Made by a program: the position numbers and the translations under genes. A DNA stretch of 64,000 nt from Nostoc sp. JL34 (GTDB lineage Bacteria; Cyanobacteriota; Cyanobacteriia; Cyanobacteriales; Nostocaceae): positions 62,001 to 126,000 of the forward strand of contig NZ_JABXKQ010000032.1 of NCBI RefSeq assembly GCF_017114945.1. Reading direction: 5' to 3'. Positions 1 to 9,796 of the stretch are shown here, in pieces (positions within the stretch are counted from its first letter, which is position 1; each line of letters opens with the position of its first letter). Under the pieces are notes generated by a model, which was not told the origin of the DNA, made no database searches, and saw only the letters and a list, made by a program, of their open reading frames with translations.

Positions 1-528
1 GTTATGCTCCATTAAGATAAAGCGATCGCTCTCAAAGCTGTCATTTACATCAACAGCGTGATACTCTGCCATGAAGCCTTCCGCTTTTCTCAATTCTACT
101 AAGTTGGCTACACGTTCCCGTAGTGAACCGCTACCCACGCGATCGCGGTATTCTAATGCTTTGCGCTGCCACTGTTTCTCTAAAATCGATTTAAATTGGT
201 CATGTCCCATCGTTTCGGCTAAGGTGTCTAGCAGCGAAACCGCAAAATTGCCGTGGCCATCACCAAAGCGATCGCTCACTGTGCGATGCAAGCGATCGCG
301 TCCTTGACGACTGAGTTGATAAACGTGCTGCGGACGCCCCATTCCCGCAGCCTGCACCGATGTCGAATACAAAACTAGCTCCTCCGTCTCCAAATCCTTG
401 AGATGGCGACGAATCGCTTGGGGGGTAACGTCTAAAACTTCAGCTAGCTCCAAAGCCGTTGCTTTTTCGTGTTTGTGCAGATATTCTAAAATATCTTGCT
501 TGGTTGAGGACTGGTGGGTAGTCGCCAT
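1..528 (-). CDS. sufR: SufR, Fe-S-sensing repressor of the suf operon (partial, C-terminus off window)
   Basis: The reading frame is open from an ATG at 528 (reverse strand) to the window edge, giving 176 codons without a stop. The N-terminus (MATTHQSSTKQDILEYLHKH) is followed by a winged-helix DNA-binding region of about residues 10-75, with LAEVLDVTPQAIRRHLKDLE as the recognition part and a GMGRPQHVYQLS wing. This matches the DeoR/ArsR-like SufR family, which represses sufBCDS in cyanobacteria and senses Fe-S clusters through C-terminal cysteines. Those cysteines lie beyond the edge and cannot be checked. The gene is divergent from sufB across a 246-bp gap holding two CAAC-N6-GTTG sites, the arrangement known from Synechocystis. 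Assignment is strong from sequence plus context. Confidence 0.93.
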   Translation of the reverse strand, partial: MATTHQSSTKQDILEYLHKHEKATALELAEVLDVTPQAIRRHLKDLETEELVLYSTSVQAAGMGRPQHVYQLSRQGRDRLHRTVSDRFGDGHGNFAVSLLDTLAETMGHDQFKSILEKQWQRKALEYRDRVGSGSLRERVANLVELRKAEGFMAEYHAVDVNDSFESDRFILMEHN

Positions 529-587
529 CTTCTGGTGCGAGACGTTCAGCGAACGCCCCAAAAATTTCTTTGAAAATTTGACTTTGA

Positions 588-601
588 CAACATTGTTGTT
601 G
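588..601. promoter_or_regulatory. SufR operator, site 1 (CAAC-N6-GTTG)
   Basis: CAAC at 588-591, six bases, then GTTG at 598-601; the arms extend by one base each side. This is the inverted repeat described for SufR binding between sufR and sufB. It is 60 bp upstream of the sufR start, so it probably autoregulates sufR. Confidence 0.75.
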
Positions 602-629
602 TTAATCTAGCGTAAAATGAAGATAGGTT

Positions 630-649
630 AAACAACAATGAAGTTGTTT
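630..649. promoter_or_regulatory. SufR operator, site 2 (extended palindrome)
   Basis: AAACAAC at 630-636 and GTTGTTT at 643-649 form perfect 7-bp arms around a 6-base spacer, containing the CAAC-N6-GTTG core at 633-646. It is the more symmetrical of the two sites and lies about 130 bp upstream of sufB. By analogy with the known two-site arrangement it should be a strong SufR site; that ranking is inference. Confidence 0.8.
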
Positions 650-697
650 TAGTCTCCACCACTATTCTAGCAGCCGTGTAACCATTCCGTAACGCGA

Positions 698-733
698 GAT
701 GGGAATCGGCTAAAGAAAAGTCCGACTCCCATC
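698..733 (+). promoter_or_regulatory. Hairpin in the sufB leader
   Basis: GATGGGAATCGG (698-709) and CCGACTCCCATC (722-733) pair at 11 of 12 positions around a 12-base loop, 41 bp before the sufB start. There is no T-run, so it is not a classical terminator. If transcription starts upstream of it, it lies in the 5' UTR and could affect translation or message stability. No known riboswitch is recognised. Confidence 0.4.
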
Positions 734-774
734 CTTATAGAGATTCAAGTTCCGAACACGAGAGATTATTACTG

Positions 775-2214
775 ATGAGTGCCACTGTCAAAACCTTAGT
801 CAACCAACCCTACAAGTACGGCTTTATCACCGATATTGAGGCCGACACTATTCCGCGTGGACTAGACGAGGACGTTGTACGCTTGATCTCCTCTAAGAAG
901 AACGAGCCACAGTTCATGCTGGACTTTCGCCTCAGAGCTTATCGCCAGTGGCAAAAAATGACGGAACCAACTTGGCCGAATGTCAAGTATCCGCCAATCA
1001 ATTATCAGGATATTATTTACTACTCAGCGCCGAAACGCAAGAAAGAAAAGCTGAACAGCTTGGATGAAGTTGATCCAACCCTTTTAGAAACCTTTGAGAA
1101 GTTAGGCATTTCCCTATCTGAACAGAAGCGATTGGCAAACGTTGCTGTCGATGCAATTTTCGATAGCGTTTCTGTCGCGACTACATTTAAAGAAAAGCTA
1201 GCGGAAGACGGCGTTATTTTCTGTTCGTTTTCCGAAGCATTGCAAGAACACCCAGAATTAATCAAAAAATATCTGGGTAGCGTTGTTCCCATCGCTGACA
1301 ACTATTTTGCCGCCTTGAACGCCGCCGTATTTAGCGATGGTTCTTTTGTCTATATTCCTAAAGGCGTAAAATGCCCAATGGAACTATCTACCTACTTCCG
1401 CATCAACTCTGGTGACACGGGACAATTTGAGCGGACTTTGATTGTCGCCGAAGAAGGTAGTTATGTTTCTTACCTCGAAGGTTGCACCGCACCGATGTAT
1501 GACAGCAACCAATTGCACGCTGCTGTTGTGGAACTCGTCGCCCTCGACAACGCCGAAATTAAATACTCCACCGTCCAAAACTGGTACGCCGGAGATGCTA
1601 ACGGTAAAGGCGGTATTTACAACTTTGTCACCAAGCGCGGTTTGTGTCAGGGCGTAAATTCTAAGATTTCCTGGACTCAAGTAGAAACAGGTTCAGCAAT
1701 TACTTGGAAATATCCTAGCTGTGTGTTGGTGGGTGATAACTCTGTGGGTGAGTTTTACTCAGTGGCGCTGACAAATCATCAGCAGCAAGCTGATACGGGT
1801 AGTAAGATGATTCACGTAGGTAAGAATACCCGCAGTACAATTATTTCTAAAGGAATCTCCGCAGGTAATTCTAGTAATAGCTACCGAGGTTTGGTGAAAG
1901 TCAATCCGACAGCTAAAGGGGCGAGAAATTATTCTCAGTGTGACTCAATGCTGATTGGGGATAATGCCCATGCCAACACTTTCCCCTACATCCAGGTGCA
2001 AAATAACGGTGCGAAGGTAGAGCATGAAGCTTCTACTTCTAAGATTGGGGAGGATCAGTTATTTTACTTCGCTCAACGGGGTATTTCTTCAGAAGATGCG
2101 ATTTCAATGATGATTAGCGGCTTCTGTAAGGATGTTTTCAATCAGCTACCGATGGAGTTTGCTGTGGAAGCTGATAAGTTGTTGAGTTTGAAGTTGGAAG
2201 GCAGTGTTGGATAG
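775..2214 (+). CDS. sufB: SufB, Fe-S cluster assembly scaffold subunit
   Basis: 479 aa, the usual cyanobacterial SufB length. SufB forms the SufBC2D complex on which Fe-S clusters are built with sulfur delivered by SufS. The body is the SufB/SufD beta-helix core (about residues 130-450), including [37 protein letters not shown] and the conserved C-terminal stretch containing [30 protein letters not shown] and RGIS. No intein or truncation is visible. It is the first gene of the sufBCDS operon, downstream of two SufR sites, and is followed after 130 bp by sufC. The ATG at 775 is the natural start given the conserved N-terminus ([11 protein letters not shown]). Confidence 0.97.
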   Translation: MSATVKTLVNQPYKYGFITDIEADTIPRGLDEDVVRLISSKKNEPQFMLDFRLRAYRQWQKMTEPTWPNVKYPPINYQDIIYYSAPKRKKEKLNSLDEVDPTLLETFEKLGISLSEQKRLANVAVDAIFDSVSVATTFKEKLAEDGVIFCSFSEALQEHPELIKKYLGSVVPIADNYFAALNAAVFSDGSFVYIPKGVKCPMELSTYFRINSGDTGQFERTLIVAEEGSYVSYLEGCTAPMYDSNQLHAAVVELVALDNAEIKYSTVQNWYAGDANGKGGIYNFVTKRGLCQGVNSKISWTQVETGSAITWKYPSCVLVGDNSVGEFYSVALTNHQQQADTGSKMIHVGKNTRSTIISKGISAGNSSNSYRGLVKVNPTAKGARNYSQCDSMLIGDNAHANTFPYIQVQNNGAKVEHEASTSKIGEDQLFYFAQRGISSEDAISMMISGFCKDVFNQLPMEFAVEADKLLSLKLEGSVG

Positions 2215-2273
2215 CTTTTGTAGTCAGTACTTCAGTGCTGTCAAGTTGCTAGGAACTGAAAAAATTAACGCTT

Positions 2274-2320
2274 GTAGTCAGCACTTTAACGCTTTTCTCC
2301 AGCACTAAAGTGCTGACTAC
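2274..2320. repeat. Intergenic inverted repeat between sufB and sufC
   Basis: GTAGTCAGCACTTTA (2274-2288) and its perfect reverse complement (2306-2320) form 15-bp arms around a 17-base loop. A related half copy (TAGTCAGTACTTCAGTGCTG) is at 2221-2240. The TAGTCAGCACTTTAGTGCTG theme looks like a dispersed genome repeat that has landed inside the operon. It might modulate the sufB:sufC transcript ratio. Confidence 0.6.
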
Positions 2321-2344
2321 GAACTAAAAAAGAAGAGAGAAAAC

Positions 2345-3136
2345 ATGATTATTGAAAATAGTGAAGTTGTGCTGTCAGTACGGAATCTGACAGCTAATGT
2401 TGATGGAACACCGATTTTGAAAGGTGTGAATCTTGAGGTGCGATCGGGTGAAATTCATGCGATTATGGGGCCGAATGGTTCTGGTAAGAGTACTTTTTCT
2501 AAGGTGTTGGCTGGGCATCCGGCGTATGAGGTGACTGGCGGTGAGGTGATTTTCCAGGGGCAGAATTTACTGGAGTTGGAGCCGGAAGAACGCGCCAGAA
2601 GTGGCGTATTTTTAGCGTTTCAGTATCCGTTAGAAATTCCCGGTGTGAGCAATTTGGATTTCTTGCGGGTGGCGTATAATTCCCGTCGCAAGGCGCAAGG
2701 TTTAGAAGAAATAGACGCTTTTGATTTTGACGATTTGATTGAGGAAAAGCTGGATGTGGTAAAGATGAATCCCAGTTTTCTCAGTCGCAGTTTGAATGAA
2801 GGGTTTTCTGGTGGTGAGAAAAAGCGGAATGAAATTCTGCAAATGGCATTGCTGGAACCAAAGTTAGGAATTCTGGATGAGACAGATTCGGGTTTGGATA
2901 TTGACGCGCTCAGAATTGTGGCCAATGGGGTAAATCAACTGGCAAGTCCAGAAAATTCGACAATTTTGATTACCCACTACCAACGATTACTCGATTATAT
3001 TGTGCCTGATTTTGTGCATGTGATGGCACAGGGGCAGATTATTACGAGTGGTGGTAAGGAACTGGCGCTGGAATTAGAGTCTCGCGGTTATGACTGGGTG
3101 CTGGAAGAGTTTGCAGCGGCTGAGGTGGGTGTGTAA
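2345..3136 (+). CDS. sufC: SufC, ATPase subunit of the SufBCD complex
   Basis: 263 aa ABC-type ATPase. Walker A is GPNGSGKST, the signature is [13 protein letters not shown] and the Walker B/D-loop region reads [16 protein letters not shown], the form typical of SufC rather than of transporter ATPases. It is a soluble cytoplasmic protein that drives conformational change in SufB-SufD during cluster assembly. The stop codon overlaps the sufD start by one base (TAATG at 3134-3138), implying translational coupling. Confidence 0.97.
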   Translation: MIIENSEVVLSVRNLTANVDGTPILKGVNLEVRSGEIHAIMGPNGSGKSTFSKVLAGHPAYEVTGGEVIFQGQNLLELEPEERARSGVFLAFQYPLEIPGVSNLDFLRVAYNSRRKAQGLEEIDAFDFDDLIEEKLDVVKMNPSFLSRSLNEGFSGGEKKRNEILQMALLEPKLGILDETDSGLDIDALRIVANGVNQLASPENSTILITHYQRLLDYIVPDFVHVMAQGQIITSGGKELALELESRGYDWVLEEFAAAEVGV

Positions 3137-4497
3137 TGAGTATTCAAATATCTCCTAGTCCAATACCTAATTCAAATGCAGTCAGTTTGACATCGATGTT
3201 AGATAGAGATGATTATCTGACTGGGTTGTTAAATCAAGTAACGGCAATTAAAACAGAAGGTTGGTTGCAGGAATTACGCCAAAGTGCTGCTAATTGGGTA
3301 CGCCACTCGACTATTCCGACTACCCGCGAGGAAGAATGGCGATTTACTGATTTGTCGTCTTTGCGAAAGGTGCAATTTAATGTAAAGACGGGAAATTACG
3401 CATCTTTAGAATTTGATATTTTGCCAGAAGCGGCTAATAGTCGTTTGGTATTTGTTAATGGCGTTTTTGCGCCGGAGTTATCAGCAGTTTCAGATTTGCC
3501 ATCTGGAATTGTGGTGAGTAATTTGGCTGGCTTGTCTGTGGTTGAGCAGCAAGCTGTACAGCAGTATTTAGCTCAAGCTGAGGGAGCGCAGGAAGTTTTT
3601 ACTGCTCTCAATACGGCTGGGATAACTGATGCAGCTGTGGTGTATGTGAAGAAGAATGTGGTAGTTGAGACGCCAATTCATCTAGTGTTTATTTCGGTTG
3701 CGGGTGAGACGGCGACGATTTCACAGCCACGTTGTTTGGTGGTAGCGGAAGGTGGTTCGCAGGTGACGTTGGTTGAGGAGTATACGAACCGCAGAGGCGC
3801 AGAGAAAGGAGTCTATCTTACCAATGCGGTTACAGAAGTTTGGCTTGGTGACAATGCGGAGGTGAGTCACACTAGGATTGAGCGAGAAGGTGCAGAGGCT
3901 TTTCATATTGGGAAAACTGCGATCGCACAAGCTCGTGATAGTCGATATACTTGTCATGCCATAACTTTAGGTGCAAAGTTGTCGCGGCACAATTTAGAAA
4001 TTTTGCAAACTGGTGAGCAGACACAAACTACTCTCAATGGTTTGACGATAATTTCTGGTAAGCAATTGTCTGATACTCACAGTGCGATCGCACTCAACTA
4101 TCCCCACGGTACAAGTGACCAATTGCATAAATGTATTGTAGGCGATCGCGCTCATGCCGTGTTCAATGGTAAAGTTTTTGTACCCAAACTAGCGCAGTTG
4201 ACAAATGCAACCCAGTTGAATCGCAATTTGCTGCTATCATCTAAAGCCAGAGTTGATACCAAACCCCAATTGGAAATTACGGCGGATAATGTAAAATGCG
4301 CCCACGGTGCTACCGTTAGCCAATTGGAAGATGATGAAATATTCTATCTGCAAAGTCGGGGAATTGATGAAAACGATGCTCGAAAGTTATTAATTAACGC
4401 CTTCGCTGCTGAAGTTATCAACAAAATACCAGTTCTTTCTCTGCAAGAAATCCTTTTAAACACAGTCAATAATCTCAAGTCTCTGACTAATGAGTAA
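3136..4497 (+). CDS. sufD: SufD, Fe-S cluster assembly scaffold subunit
   Basis: 453 aa. The SufB/SufD family core is visible in the C-terminal half ([84 protein letters not shown]), with the RGID motif near the end as in SufB. It heterodimerises with SufB and binds SufC. The N-terminal part is less conserved, as is normal for SufD. It overlaps sufC by one base and is followed by sufS after 14 bp. Confidence 0.96.
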   Translation: MSIQISPSPIPNSNAVSLTSMLDRDDYLTGLLNQVTAIKTEGWLQELRQSAANWVRHSTIPTTREEEWRFTDLSSLRKVQFNVKTGNYASLEFDILPEAANSRLVFVNGVFAPELSAVSDLPSGIVVSNLAGLSVVEQQAVQQYLAQAEGAQEVFTALNTAGITDAAVVYVKKNVVVETPIHLVFISVAGETATISQPRCLVVAEGGSQVTLVEEYTNRRGAEKGVYLTNAVTEVWLGDNAEVSHTRIEREGAEAFHIGKTAIAQARDSRYTCHAITLGAKLSRHNLEILQTGEQTQTTLNGLTIISGKQLSDTHSAIALNYPHGTSDQLHKCIVGDRAHAVFNGKVFVPKLAQLTNATQLNRNLLLSSKARVDTKPQLEITADNVKCAHGATVSQLEDDEIFYLQSRGIDENDARKLLINAFAAEVINKIPVLSLQEILLNTVNNLKSLTNE

Positions 4498-4511
4498 TAA
4501 CTAATCTACCA

Positions 4512-5774
4512 ATGACTTTCACCTCTACCAAAACCCTTGCTGATAAAGTTCGCGCTGACTTCCCGATATTGCATCAGGAAGTCAACGGGAAACCCCTAGT
4601 TTATCTCGATAATGCTGCGACATCACAAAAGCCTTTGTTGGTGTTAAATACCCTACGGGATTATTACGAACACTATAATGCTAACGTGCATCGAGGTGCC
4701 CATTCCCTGAGTGCTAAAGCTACTGATGCTTATGAAGGTGCTAGAGATAAAATTGCCAAATTCATTAATGCTGCATCCCGTCAGGAAATCGTTTACACCC
4801 GCAACGCCAGCGAAGCGATTAACCTAGTAGCCTATAGCTGGGGAATGAACAATTTGCAGCCTGGGGATGAAATTATTCTGTCGGTGATGGAACACCACAG
4901 TAATATTGTACCTTGGCAATTAGTAGCACAAAAAACGGGTGCAGTCCTGAAATTTGTGGAACTGACACCAGAAGAAACTTTTGATTTGTCACAGTTTAAA
5001 AAGCTGATTTCCGACAAAACAAAATTAGTGTCGGTAGTGCATATTTCTAATGCTTTGGGTTGCATTAATCCAGTAGAAGAAATTGGTGCGATCGCTCACC
5101 AATCCGGTGCTAAATTCTTAGTTGATGCTTGCCAAAGTGTTCCTCACTACCCCATTGATGTACAGAAAATAGATTGTGATTGGTTGGTAGCTTCCGGTCA
5201 CAAAATGTGTGCCCCTACTGGGATAGGATTTCTGTATGGCAAGTTAGAGTTGTTAGAATCCATGCCACCATTTTTTGGTGGTGGCGAGATGATTGCAGAG
5301 GTGTATTTAGACCATTCTACATACGCAGAATTACCGCATAAATTTGAAGCTGGTACACCTGCAATTGGAGAAGCGATCGCACTTGGTGCAGCGATCGATT
5401 ATCTTAGCAGTATCGGCATGGATAAAATCCACGCCTATGAAGCAGAATTAACAGCTTATTTGTTCCAACAATTAGAGCAAATTCCCCAAATTAGAATTTA
5501 CGGCCCCAAACCAAATGCTAAAGGTGAAGGTAGGGCTGCACTTGCGTCATTCACCGCCGGAGAAGTCCACGCCAACGACTTATCTACATTATTAGATCAA
5601 GAAGGCGTTGCTATCCGTTCTGGACACCACTGTACTCAACCATTACACCGTTACTTAGGTCTTGCTGCAACCGCACGAGCAAGTCTATCTTTCTACAATA
5701 CCCGTGAAGAAATTGATATTTTCATCAAAGCACTGAAAGAAACCCTGGACTTTTTTGCGGGTTTCCTTGCTTAA
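4512..5774 (+). CDS. sufS: SufS, cysteine desulfurase (group II)
   Basis: 420 aa PLP enzyme converting L-cysteine to alanine plus enzyme-bound persulfide for the Suf scaffold. The Schiff-base lysine is Lys231 in [11 protein letters not shown], and the active-site cysteine is Cys374 in [11 protein letters not shown], within the short loop typical of group II enzymes, which usually need a SufE-type partner. No sufE is in this window. [10 protein letters not shown] and DACQSVPH are family hallmarks. It is the last gene of the operon, followed by a stem-loop at 5798-5843. Confidence 0.96.
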   Translation: MTFTSTKTLADKVRADFPILHQEVNGKPLVYLDNAATSQKPLLVLNTLRDYYEHYNANVHRGAHSLSAKATDAYEGARDKIAKFINAASRQEIVYTRNASEAINLVAYSWGMNNLQPGDEIILSVMEHHSNIVPWQLVAQKTGAVLKFVELTPEETFDLSQFKKLISDKTKLVSVVHISNALGCINPVEEIGAIAHQSGAKFLVDACQSVPHYPIDVQKIDCDWLVASGHKMCAPTGIGFLYGKLELLESMPPFFGGGEMIAEVYLDHSTYAELPHKFEAGTPAIGEAIALGAAIDYLSSIGMDKIHAYEAELTAYLFQQLEQIPQIRIYGPKPNAKGEGRAALASFTAGEVHANDLSTLLDQEGVAIRSGHHCTQPLHRYLGLAATARASLSFYNTREEIDIFIKALKETLDFFAGFLA

Positions 5775-5797
5775 ATTCACAAAATATTCAGACACTG

Positions 5798-5843
5798 ATT
5801 GTGCCAAATATCAGCAACATATCTTGCTAATAGTTGGCACAAT
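5798..5843 (+). terminator. Stem-loop after sufS
   Basis: ATTGTGCCAA (5798-5807) and TTGGCACAAT (5834-5843) are perfect 10-bp arms, with an inner AGCAA/TTGCT stem, followed by TTAATTAT. It lies 24 bp after the sufS stop and probably ends the suf operon. The T-run is poor, so it may act as a 3' stabiliser instead. Confidence 0.55.
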
Positions 5844-6128
5844 TTAATTATCTGGATTTTTTATGGGAGTAACTAAAGTGTCATACAGATACTTTTGCCC
5901 AGGTTCTACCTGCACCTTCACATCTACAATGTATACTTCACAGGTGCGATCGGCTAGAGCATCATCTAAGAGCTTAAAGAAATTTCCAAAAACCTGATTA
6001 TGGTTGCGTGTAGCACCACTCATCATCACAACTTCGCCATCCCAATACTCTTAACGTTCCTCTTGGGTGGGTTCCCAAACCAGATATTCTTCTGCACTCA
6101 TCAAAATGCGATCGGGTAAAGTAACCAT
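5844..6128 (-). pseudogene. Uma2/DUF820-family endonuclease-like pseudogene
   Basis: Reading down from an ATG at 6128, the frame gives MVTLPDRILMSAEEYLVWEP then TQEER, a stop (TAA at 6051-6053), then in the same frame EYWDGEVVMMSGATRNHNQVF and on to VEPGQKYLY. This is the N-terminal half of a cyanobacterial Uma2 (DUF820) protein with one in-frame stop in place of a tyrosine-like codon, and it loses homology after KYLY where PDVVVTC would be expected. So it has both a nonsense mutation and a 3' truncation. Uma2 genes are multicopy in Nostocales and are restriction-endonuclease-like of unclear function. Confidence 0.7.
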
Positions 6129-6322
6129 TGGTGCGATCTCTTAATGCTCCATTGAAGCGATAATTTGCCAAGATTCAACTTGATGGCGATTTCCCAAAGA
6201 CTAGCTATGCTCAGATAAACTATATCTGCGGTATTGATGATTATCCTCAGATTATCTGGAAGGCTGGAGTCATTTTCAGTTAGCCAGATAAAAGCATGAG
6301 TATCTAAAAGGAAAGCACTCAT
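6101..6322 (-). pseudogene. Truncated PIN-domain (VapC-type) toxin fragment
   Basis: 73 codons beginning MSAFLLDTHAFIWLTEN, the typical start of a cyanobacterial VapC-like PIN protein with the first acidic residue at Asp7. Similarity runs to SIASLWEIAIKLNLGKLSL (about residue 56) and then stops, where a full protein would continue to about 125 aa with the remaining catalytic acids. The tail overlaps the start of the Uma2 pseudogene, so a deletion probably joined the two. The start overlaps the antitoxin relic stop in the usual ATGA arrangement. Almost certainly inactive. Confidence 0.65.
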
Positions 6323-6384
6323 TCCATGTATTCCTTAAAAACTTCGAGAGGTTCATCAAAGTCATCAGGCAAAGGTAAAACAAA
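6319..6384 (-). pseudogene. Antitoxin C-terminal relic paired with the VapC fragment
   Basis: The frame ending at 6319 reads VLPLPDDFDEPLEVFKEYME then stop, overlapping the toxin ATG by ATGA. This matches the usual C-terminus of the small antitoxins that precede PIN toxins in cyanobacteria. The rest of the antitoxin is missing; the region upstream is occupied by the divergent gene at 6402. Confidence 0.6.
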
Positions 6385-6401
6385 AGTTAAGGAGAGTAGC
6401 G

Positions 6402-6947
6402 ATGAAAAAAGTAGCGGTGTTTGGCAATACTGGAGGCGGTAAATCAACTCTAAGCAAAAGATTATCGAAAATCACTGGTTTGCCACTTCACATCTTAGAC
6501 AAGATTCAATATCAATCAGGCGGCATTCAGCTTTCACACGAAGAATATAAGCACACCCATGAGAAAATTTTGGTTACTGACCGTTGGATTATTGACGGGT
6601 TTGGTTGCATGGAAACCGTCTGGCTGAGACTGAACGAGGCGGATACTCTAGTTTTTATCGATCTACCGCTATATGTGCATTTCTGGTGGGTGACTAAACG
6701 ATTAATCACAGGTGGCTTTAAACCGCCAGAAGGCTGGCCGGAAAAGAGTCCAATATTTAAGAGTTCGCTTACTAGCTACCGCGTACTTTGGTTATGTCAC
6801 AAATATTTGACCCCAAAATATCGTGAGTATATCGAACAGGCTCAAAGTACTAAAAGTGTTTATCATATTCGCTCAACTGAACAGATTTCGCAATTTTTTG
6901 AATTCATTGAAAATGAGACTAACCTAGAAGATAATGCATCAGCCTAA
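6402..6947 (+). CDS. P-loop adenylate kinase-like / FlaR-type protein
   Basis: 181 aa. The P-loop is GNTGGGKST (residues 8-16), followed by LSKITGLPLHILDKIQY and the TDRWIIDGFG motif, with an LVFIDLPLYVHFWWVTKR segment. This is the pattern of the small nucleoside-kinase-like proteins annotated as DNA topology modulation protein FlaR or adenylate kinase-like. The substrate is unknown. A strong AAGGAGAG ribosome site lies 7-14 bp before the ATG. It is adjacent to the decayed toxin-antitoxin patch and convergent with uvrB. Confidence 0.75.
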   Translation: MKKVAVFGNTGGGKSTLSKRLSKITGLPLHILDKIQYQSGGIQLSHEEYKHTHEKILVTDRWIIDGFGCMETVWLRLNEADTLVFIDLPLYVHFWWVTKRLITGGFKPPEGWPEKSPIFKSSLTSYRVLWLCHKYLTPKYREYIEQAQSTKSVYHIRSTEQISQFFEFIENETNLEDNASA

Positions 6948-6949
6948 CG

Positions 6950-6974
6950 CCGGAGTTGAACCACACCTCCGGCT
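6950..6974. terminator. Hairpin between convergent genes
   Basis: GCCGGAG (6950-6956) pairs with CTCCGGC (6968-6974) around an 11-base loop, 3 bp after the kinase-like gene and upstream of the uvrB stop. There is no T-run. A similar CCGGAG/CTCCGG hairpin occurs at 40363-40383. Confidence 0.35.
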
Positions 6975-7022
6975 AAACGTAATTCATATTATTAGGCGAA
7001 TATGGTCAGTAGAAGATTCACG

Positions 7023-9020
7023 TTAACGTCCTAGCATTTTATCCCGCAGATGTTTAATGCGATCGCGCAATTTGCCCGCCTCTTCAAATTCCAGTTTCTT
7101 CGCCGCCTCTTTCATCTGCGCTTCCAACAAAGTAATCAACCCTGGAATCTGTTCTAATGGCAGTTCATCTAGATGTTCATCTACAACTTTCAAGTCAGTT
7201 GCATTTAACCGCCGAGATACATCTAAAAAAGCCAAAATCGCATTACTTGATTTTTTCACAATTGGTTGCGGTGTAATCCCATGCAGTCGATTATGTGCTG
7301 TTTGAATCCCACGCCGCCTATCTGTTTCATCAATAGCTTTAATCATGCTACCTGTCATATTGTCGGCATACAAAATCGCTTGCCCCTGGACGTGACGTGC
7401 GGCTCTACCAATAGTTTGAATTAAGGAACGCTCGGTTCTCAAAAAACCTTCTTTATCTGCATCCATAATTGCTACTAAGGAAACTTCGGGTAAATCCAAA
7501 CCTTCCCGCAGCAAATTCACACCAACCAAAACATCAAATTTTCCCTCGCGCAAATTCTGCAAAATTTCAATGCGCTCAATAGAAGTAATCTCGGAATGTA
7601 AATACCGTACCCTGATACCGTGGTCTTGCAAATATTCGGTTAAATCTTCCGCCATCCGCTTGGTTAATGTGGTAATTAACACTCGTTCATGGCGATCGGC
7701 TCTATCTTTAATTTCTCCCAACAAATCATCAATTTGTCCTTCTGTAGGACGCACAGAAATTTCTGGATCAACCACCCCTGTTGGTCGAATCACTTGCTCA
7801 ATTACATGGTCTTCAGAAACTTCTATTTCCCAATTTCCGGGAGTTGCGGAAACAAAAATACACTGATTTACCTTTTGCCAAAATTCCTCGGCTTTCAAAG
7901 GACGATTATCAGCAGCGCTAGGAAGCCGAAATCCATGTTCAATTAAAACTTTTTTTCTAGCTTGATCGCCGTTATACATCCCACGAATTTGGGGCACAGT
8001 AACGTGAGATTCATCAATAATTAATAGCCAATCCTTAGGAAAATAATCAATTAAACATTCTGGTGATTCTCCAGCTTGTCTTCCTGCTAAGTGACGGGAA
8101 TAATTCTCAACCCCGTTGCAATAACCGACTTCGCGTAGCATTTCTAGGTCATAGCGTGTACGTTGATCTATGCGTTGCGCTTCTAATAATTTCCCAGCTT
8201 GTTCTAAGTCTAGTTTTTGCTGTTTTAACTCGGCTGCAATATCATTACAAGCTACTTCTAACCGTTCTTCTGGAGTGACAAAGTGACGCGCAGGGTAAAC
8301 ATTCACCGCTTCCAAGCTTTTGAGAATTTCCCCTGTCACTGGATCGATATAGCGAATTGCGTCAATTTCATCACCAAAGAATTCGACGCGAATAATTCGG
8401 TCTTCATAGGCTGGGCCAATTTCTAAAACATCGCCTCGGACGCGAAATTTTCCCCGACCCATTTCTATGTCGTTACGGCTATATTGAACATTTGCCAAAT
8501 CTCGTAAAATTTGGCGTTGATTTACTTCCATACCTATCTGAAGAGGGATGGCAGCTTTCAGATATTCTGCTGGCATTCCTAAACCATAGATGCAGCTGAT
8601 GGAAGCAACGACAATGACATCACGACGTTCAAAAAGCGATCGCGTCGCTGAATGCCGCAACATATCTATTTCATCATTAATCGCCGCCGTTTTTTCAATA
8701 TAAGTATCGGTAACGGGAATATACGCTTCTGGCTGATAGTAATCGTAGTAACTGACAAAATACTCGACTGCGTTGTTGGGGAAGAAATCCCGCAACTCGT
8801 TACAAAGCTGTGCAGCCAGGGTTTTGTTATGCGCCAGAACTAAAGTAGGCTTGCCAATTTTCTCAATAACTGCTGCTACCGAAAATGTCTTACCAGTTCC
8901 AGTGGCTCCTAATAAAGTTTGGTAACGATTGCCTGATTGGATACTAGCAGAAAGTTTAGCGATCGCTTGTGGTTGATCGCCTGTGGGACTAAAGGGAGCT
9001 TGAAGACAAAATTCTGTCAT
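7023..9020 (-). CDS. uvrB: UvrB, excinuclease ABC subunit B
   Basis: 665 aa from the ATG at 9020. The frame extends upstream to 9074, but [20 protein letters not shown] is the conserved UvrB N-terminus, so the inner start is preferred. UvrB is the damage-verifying helicase-like subunit of nucleotide excision repair, loaded by UvrA and then recruiting UvrC. Visible features are Walker A ([14 protein letters not shown]), the beta-hairpin region with [12 protein letters not shown], the [17 protein letters not shown] motif, the helicase VI-like QTIGRAAR motif and the C-terminal UVR domain ([20 protein letters not shown]) that binds UvrC. It is monocistronic. Confidence 0.96.
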   Translation of the reverse strand: MTEFCLQAPFSPTGDQPQAIAKLSASIQSGNRYQTLLGATGTGKTFSVAAVIEKIGKPTLVLAHNKTLAAQLCNELRDFFPNNAVEYFVSYYDYYQPEAYIPVTDTYIEKTAAINDEIDMLRHSATRSLFERRDVIVVASISCIYGLGMPAEYLKAAIPLQIGMEVNQRQILRDLANVQYSRNDIEMGRGKFRVRGDVLEIGPAYEDRIIRVEFFGDEIDAIRYIDPVTGEILKSLEAVNVYPARHFVTPEERLEVACNDIAAELKQQKLDLEQAGKLLEAQRIDQRTRYDLEMLREVGYCNGVENYSRHLAGRQAGESPECLIDYFPKDWLLIIDESHVTVPQIRGMYNGDQARKKVLIEHGFRLPSAADNRPLKAEEFWQKVNQCIFVSATPGNWEIEVSEDHVIEQVIRPTGVVDPEISVRPTEGQIDDLLGEIKDRADRHERVLITTLTKRMAEDLTEYLQDHGIRVRYLHSEITSIERIEILQNLREGKFDVLVGVNLLREGLDLPEVSLVAIMDADKEGFLRTERSLIQTIGRAARHVQGQAILYADNMTGSMIKAIDETDRRRGIQTAHNRLHGITPQPIVKKSSNAILAFLDVSRRLNATDLKVVDEHLDELPLEQIPGLITLLEAQMKEAAKKLEFEEAGKLRDRIKHLRDKMLGR

Positions 9021-9274
9021 ACAGTTTTGCTGTAAATACCCTATCTCATGGTGACGATTCCGCCCTGTATCCATTGTAGCTGGCTTATTAGACTAAAATA
9101 AATAGTAATAATTGTTTACGAAAATTATTAATTCAAGTTTACTTATGTATCAGTTTTAAAGATACTTATATCTATGTGAGGTTTTTTAAGGTTAAACTCT
9201 AATGTATATGGGAAAAAATTTCATCTTTCCTTAATTATTGTAAAATTCAATTAACAAACCAGAGGTGTTCGTTT

Positions 9275-9739
9275 ATGACTATTAGCAGCGCTGGCAAAGC
9301 AATCAGTTCTCGGCAAAAGCCTGCCAAGTCTCCAGGGGAAACCACAGAGGGAGTTGAAAATCAACAAGATCAGAGCTTGAATGCAGATAAAGTCGAGGAA
9401 GTTAATGAACTGCCAGTAGGAGCTTCTGGAACACTCGCCATTTCTGGAATTCGTCCCATAGGCGCTAGCGACTTAGAAGTTGCTGAACACCTCTCAATTG
9501 CTGGGGTGCGTCCCGTTAGCACCAGTACCTTGGAAGTAGTTGAAACCTATAACTCAATGGGTATTCGTCCAATAGGTGCTAATACATTCCAAGTTGTTGA
9601 AAGTATCAACCTCTCTGGCATTCGTCCAATCGCCTCAAGTTCATTGGCAATTTCTGACAGTTATTCCACCTTCGGAAATCGTCCCATAGCACCAAATGAG
9701 ATTGACAATTCTGAAAGCCTGATGGGTTTTCTAGATTAG
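9275..9739 (+). CDS. Repeat protein with five 19-residue GIRPI units, function unknown
   Basis: 154 aa. After a Ser/Glu-rich, probably disordered N-terminus of about 50 residues, a motif G-[IVN]-R-P-[IV] recurs at residues 58, 77, 96, 115 and 134, an exact 19-residue period. Each unit then has three small/polar residues and a L-x-V/I-x-E/D-like strand (LEVAE, LEVVE, FQVVE, LAISD). A degenerate unit (ELPVGASGTLAIS) may precede it. There is no signal peptide or membrane segment. An AGAGGTG ribosome site precedes the ATG and a strong terminator follows, so it is a real monocistronic gene. I do not recognise a named family; the regular short period suggests a small repeat fold or an extended binding scaffold. 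Confidence 0.75.
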   Translation: MTISSAGKAISSRQKPAKSPGETTEGVENQQDQSLNADKVEEVNELPVGASGTLAISGIRPIGASDLEVAEHLSIAGVRPVSTSTLEVVETYNSMGIRPIGANTFQVVESINLSGIRPIASSSLAISDSYSTFGNRPIAPNEIDNSESLMGFLD

Positions 9740-9767
9740 ACAAAAAACATCCCCATAACTTGATTAA

Positions 9768-9796
9768 CCCAGTTTCTACACGAAACTGGGTTTTTT
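9768..9796 (+). terminator. Rho-independent terminator
   Basis: CCCAGTTTC (9768-9776) and GAAACTGGG (9782-9790) with a 5-base loop, followed by TTTTTT. It lies 28 bp after the 19-residue repeat gene. Confidence 0.9.

Noticed and set aside
71..610. Two plus-strand frames at the window start
   Set aside because: They lie antisense to sufR, whose minus-strand product is clear.
698..733. Riboswitch before sufB
   Set aside because: Only a single stem-loop is seen, with none of the conserved cores of known riboswitches; kept as a plain hairpin.
9021..9074. Longer uvrB start at 9074
   Set aside because: The added 18 residues have no family similarity; [10 protein letters not shown] is the usual UvrB start.
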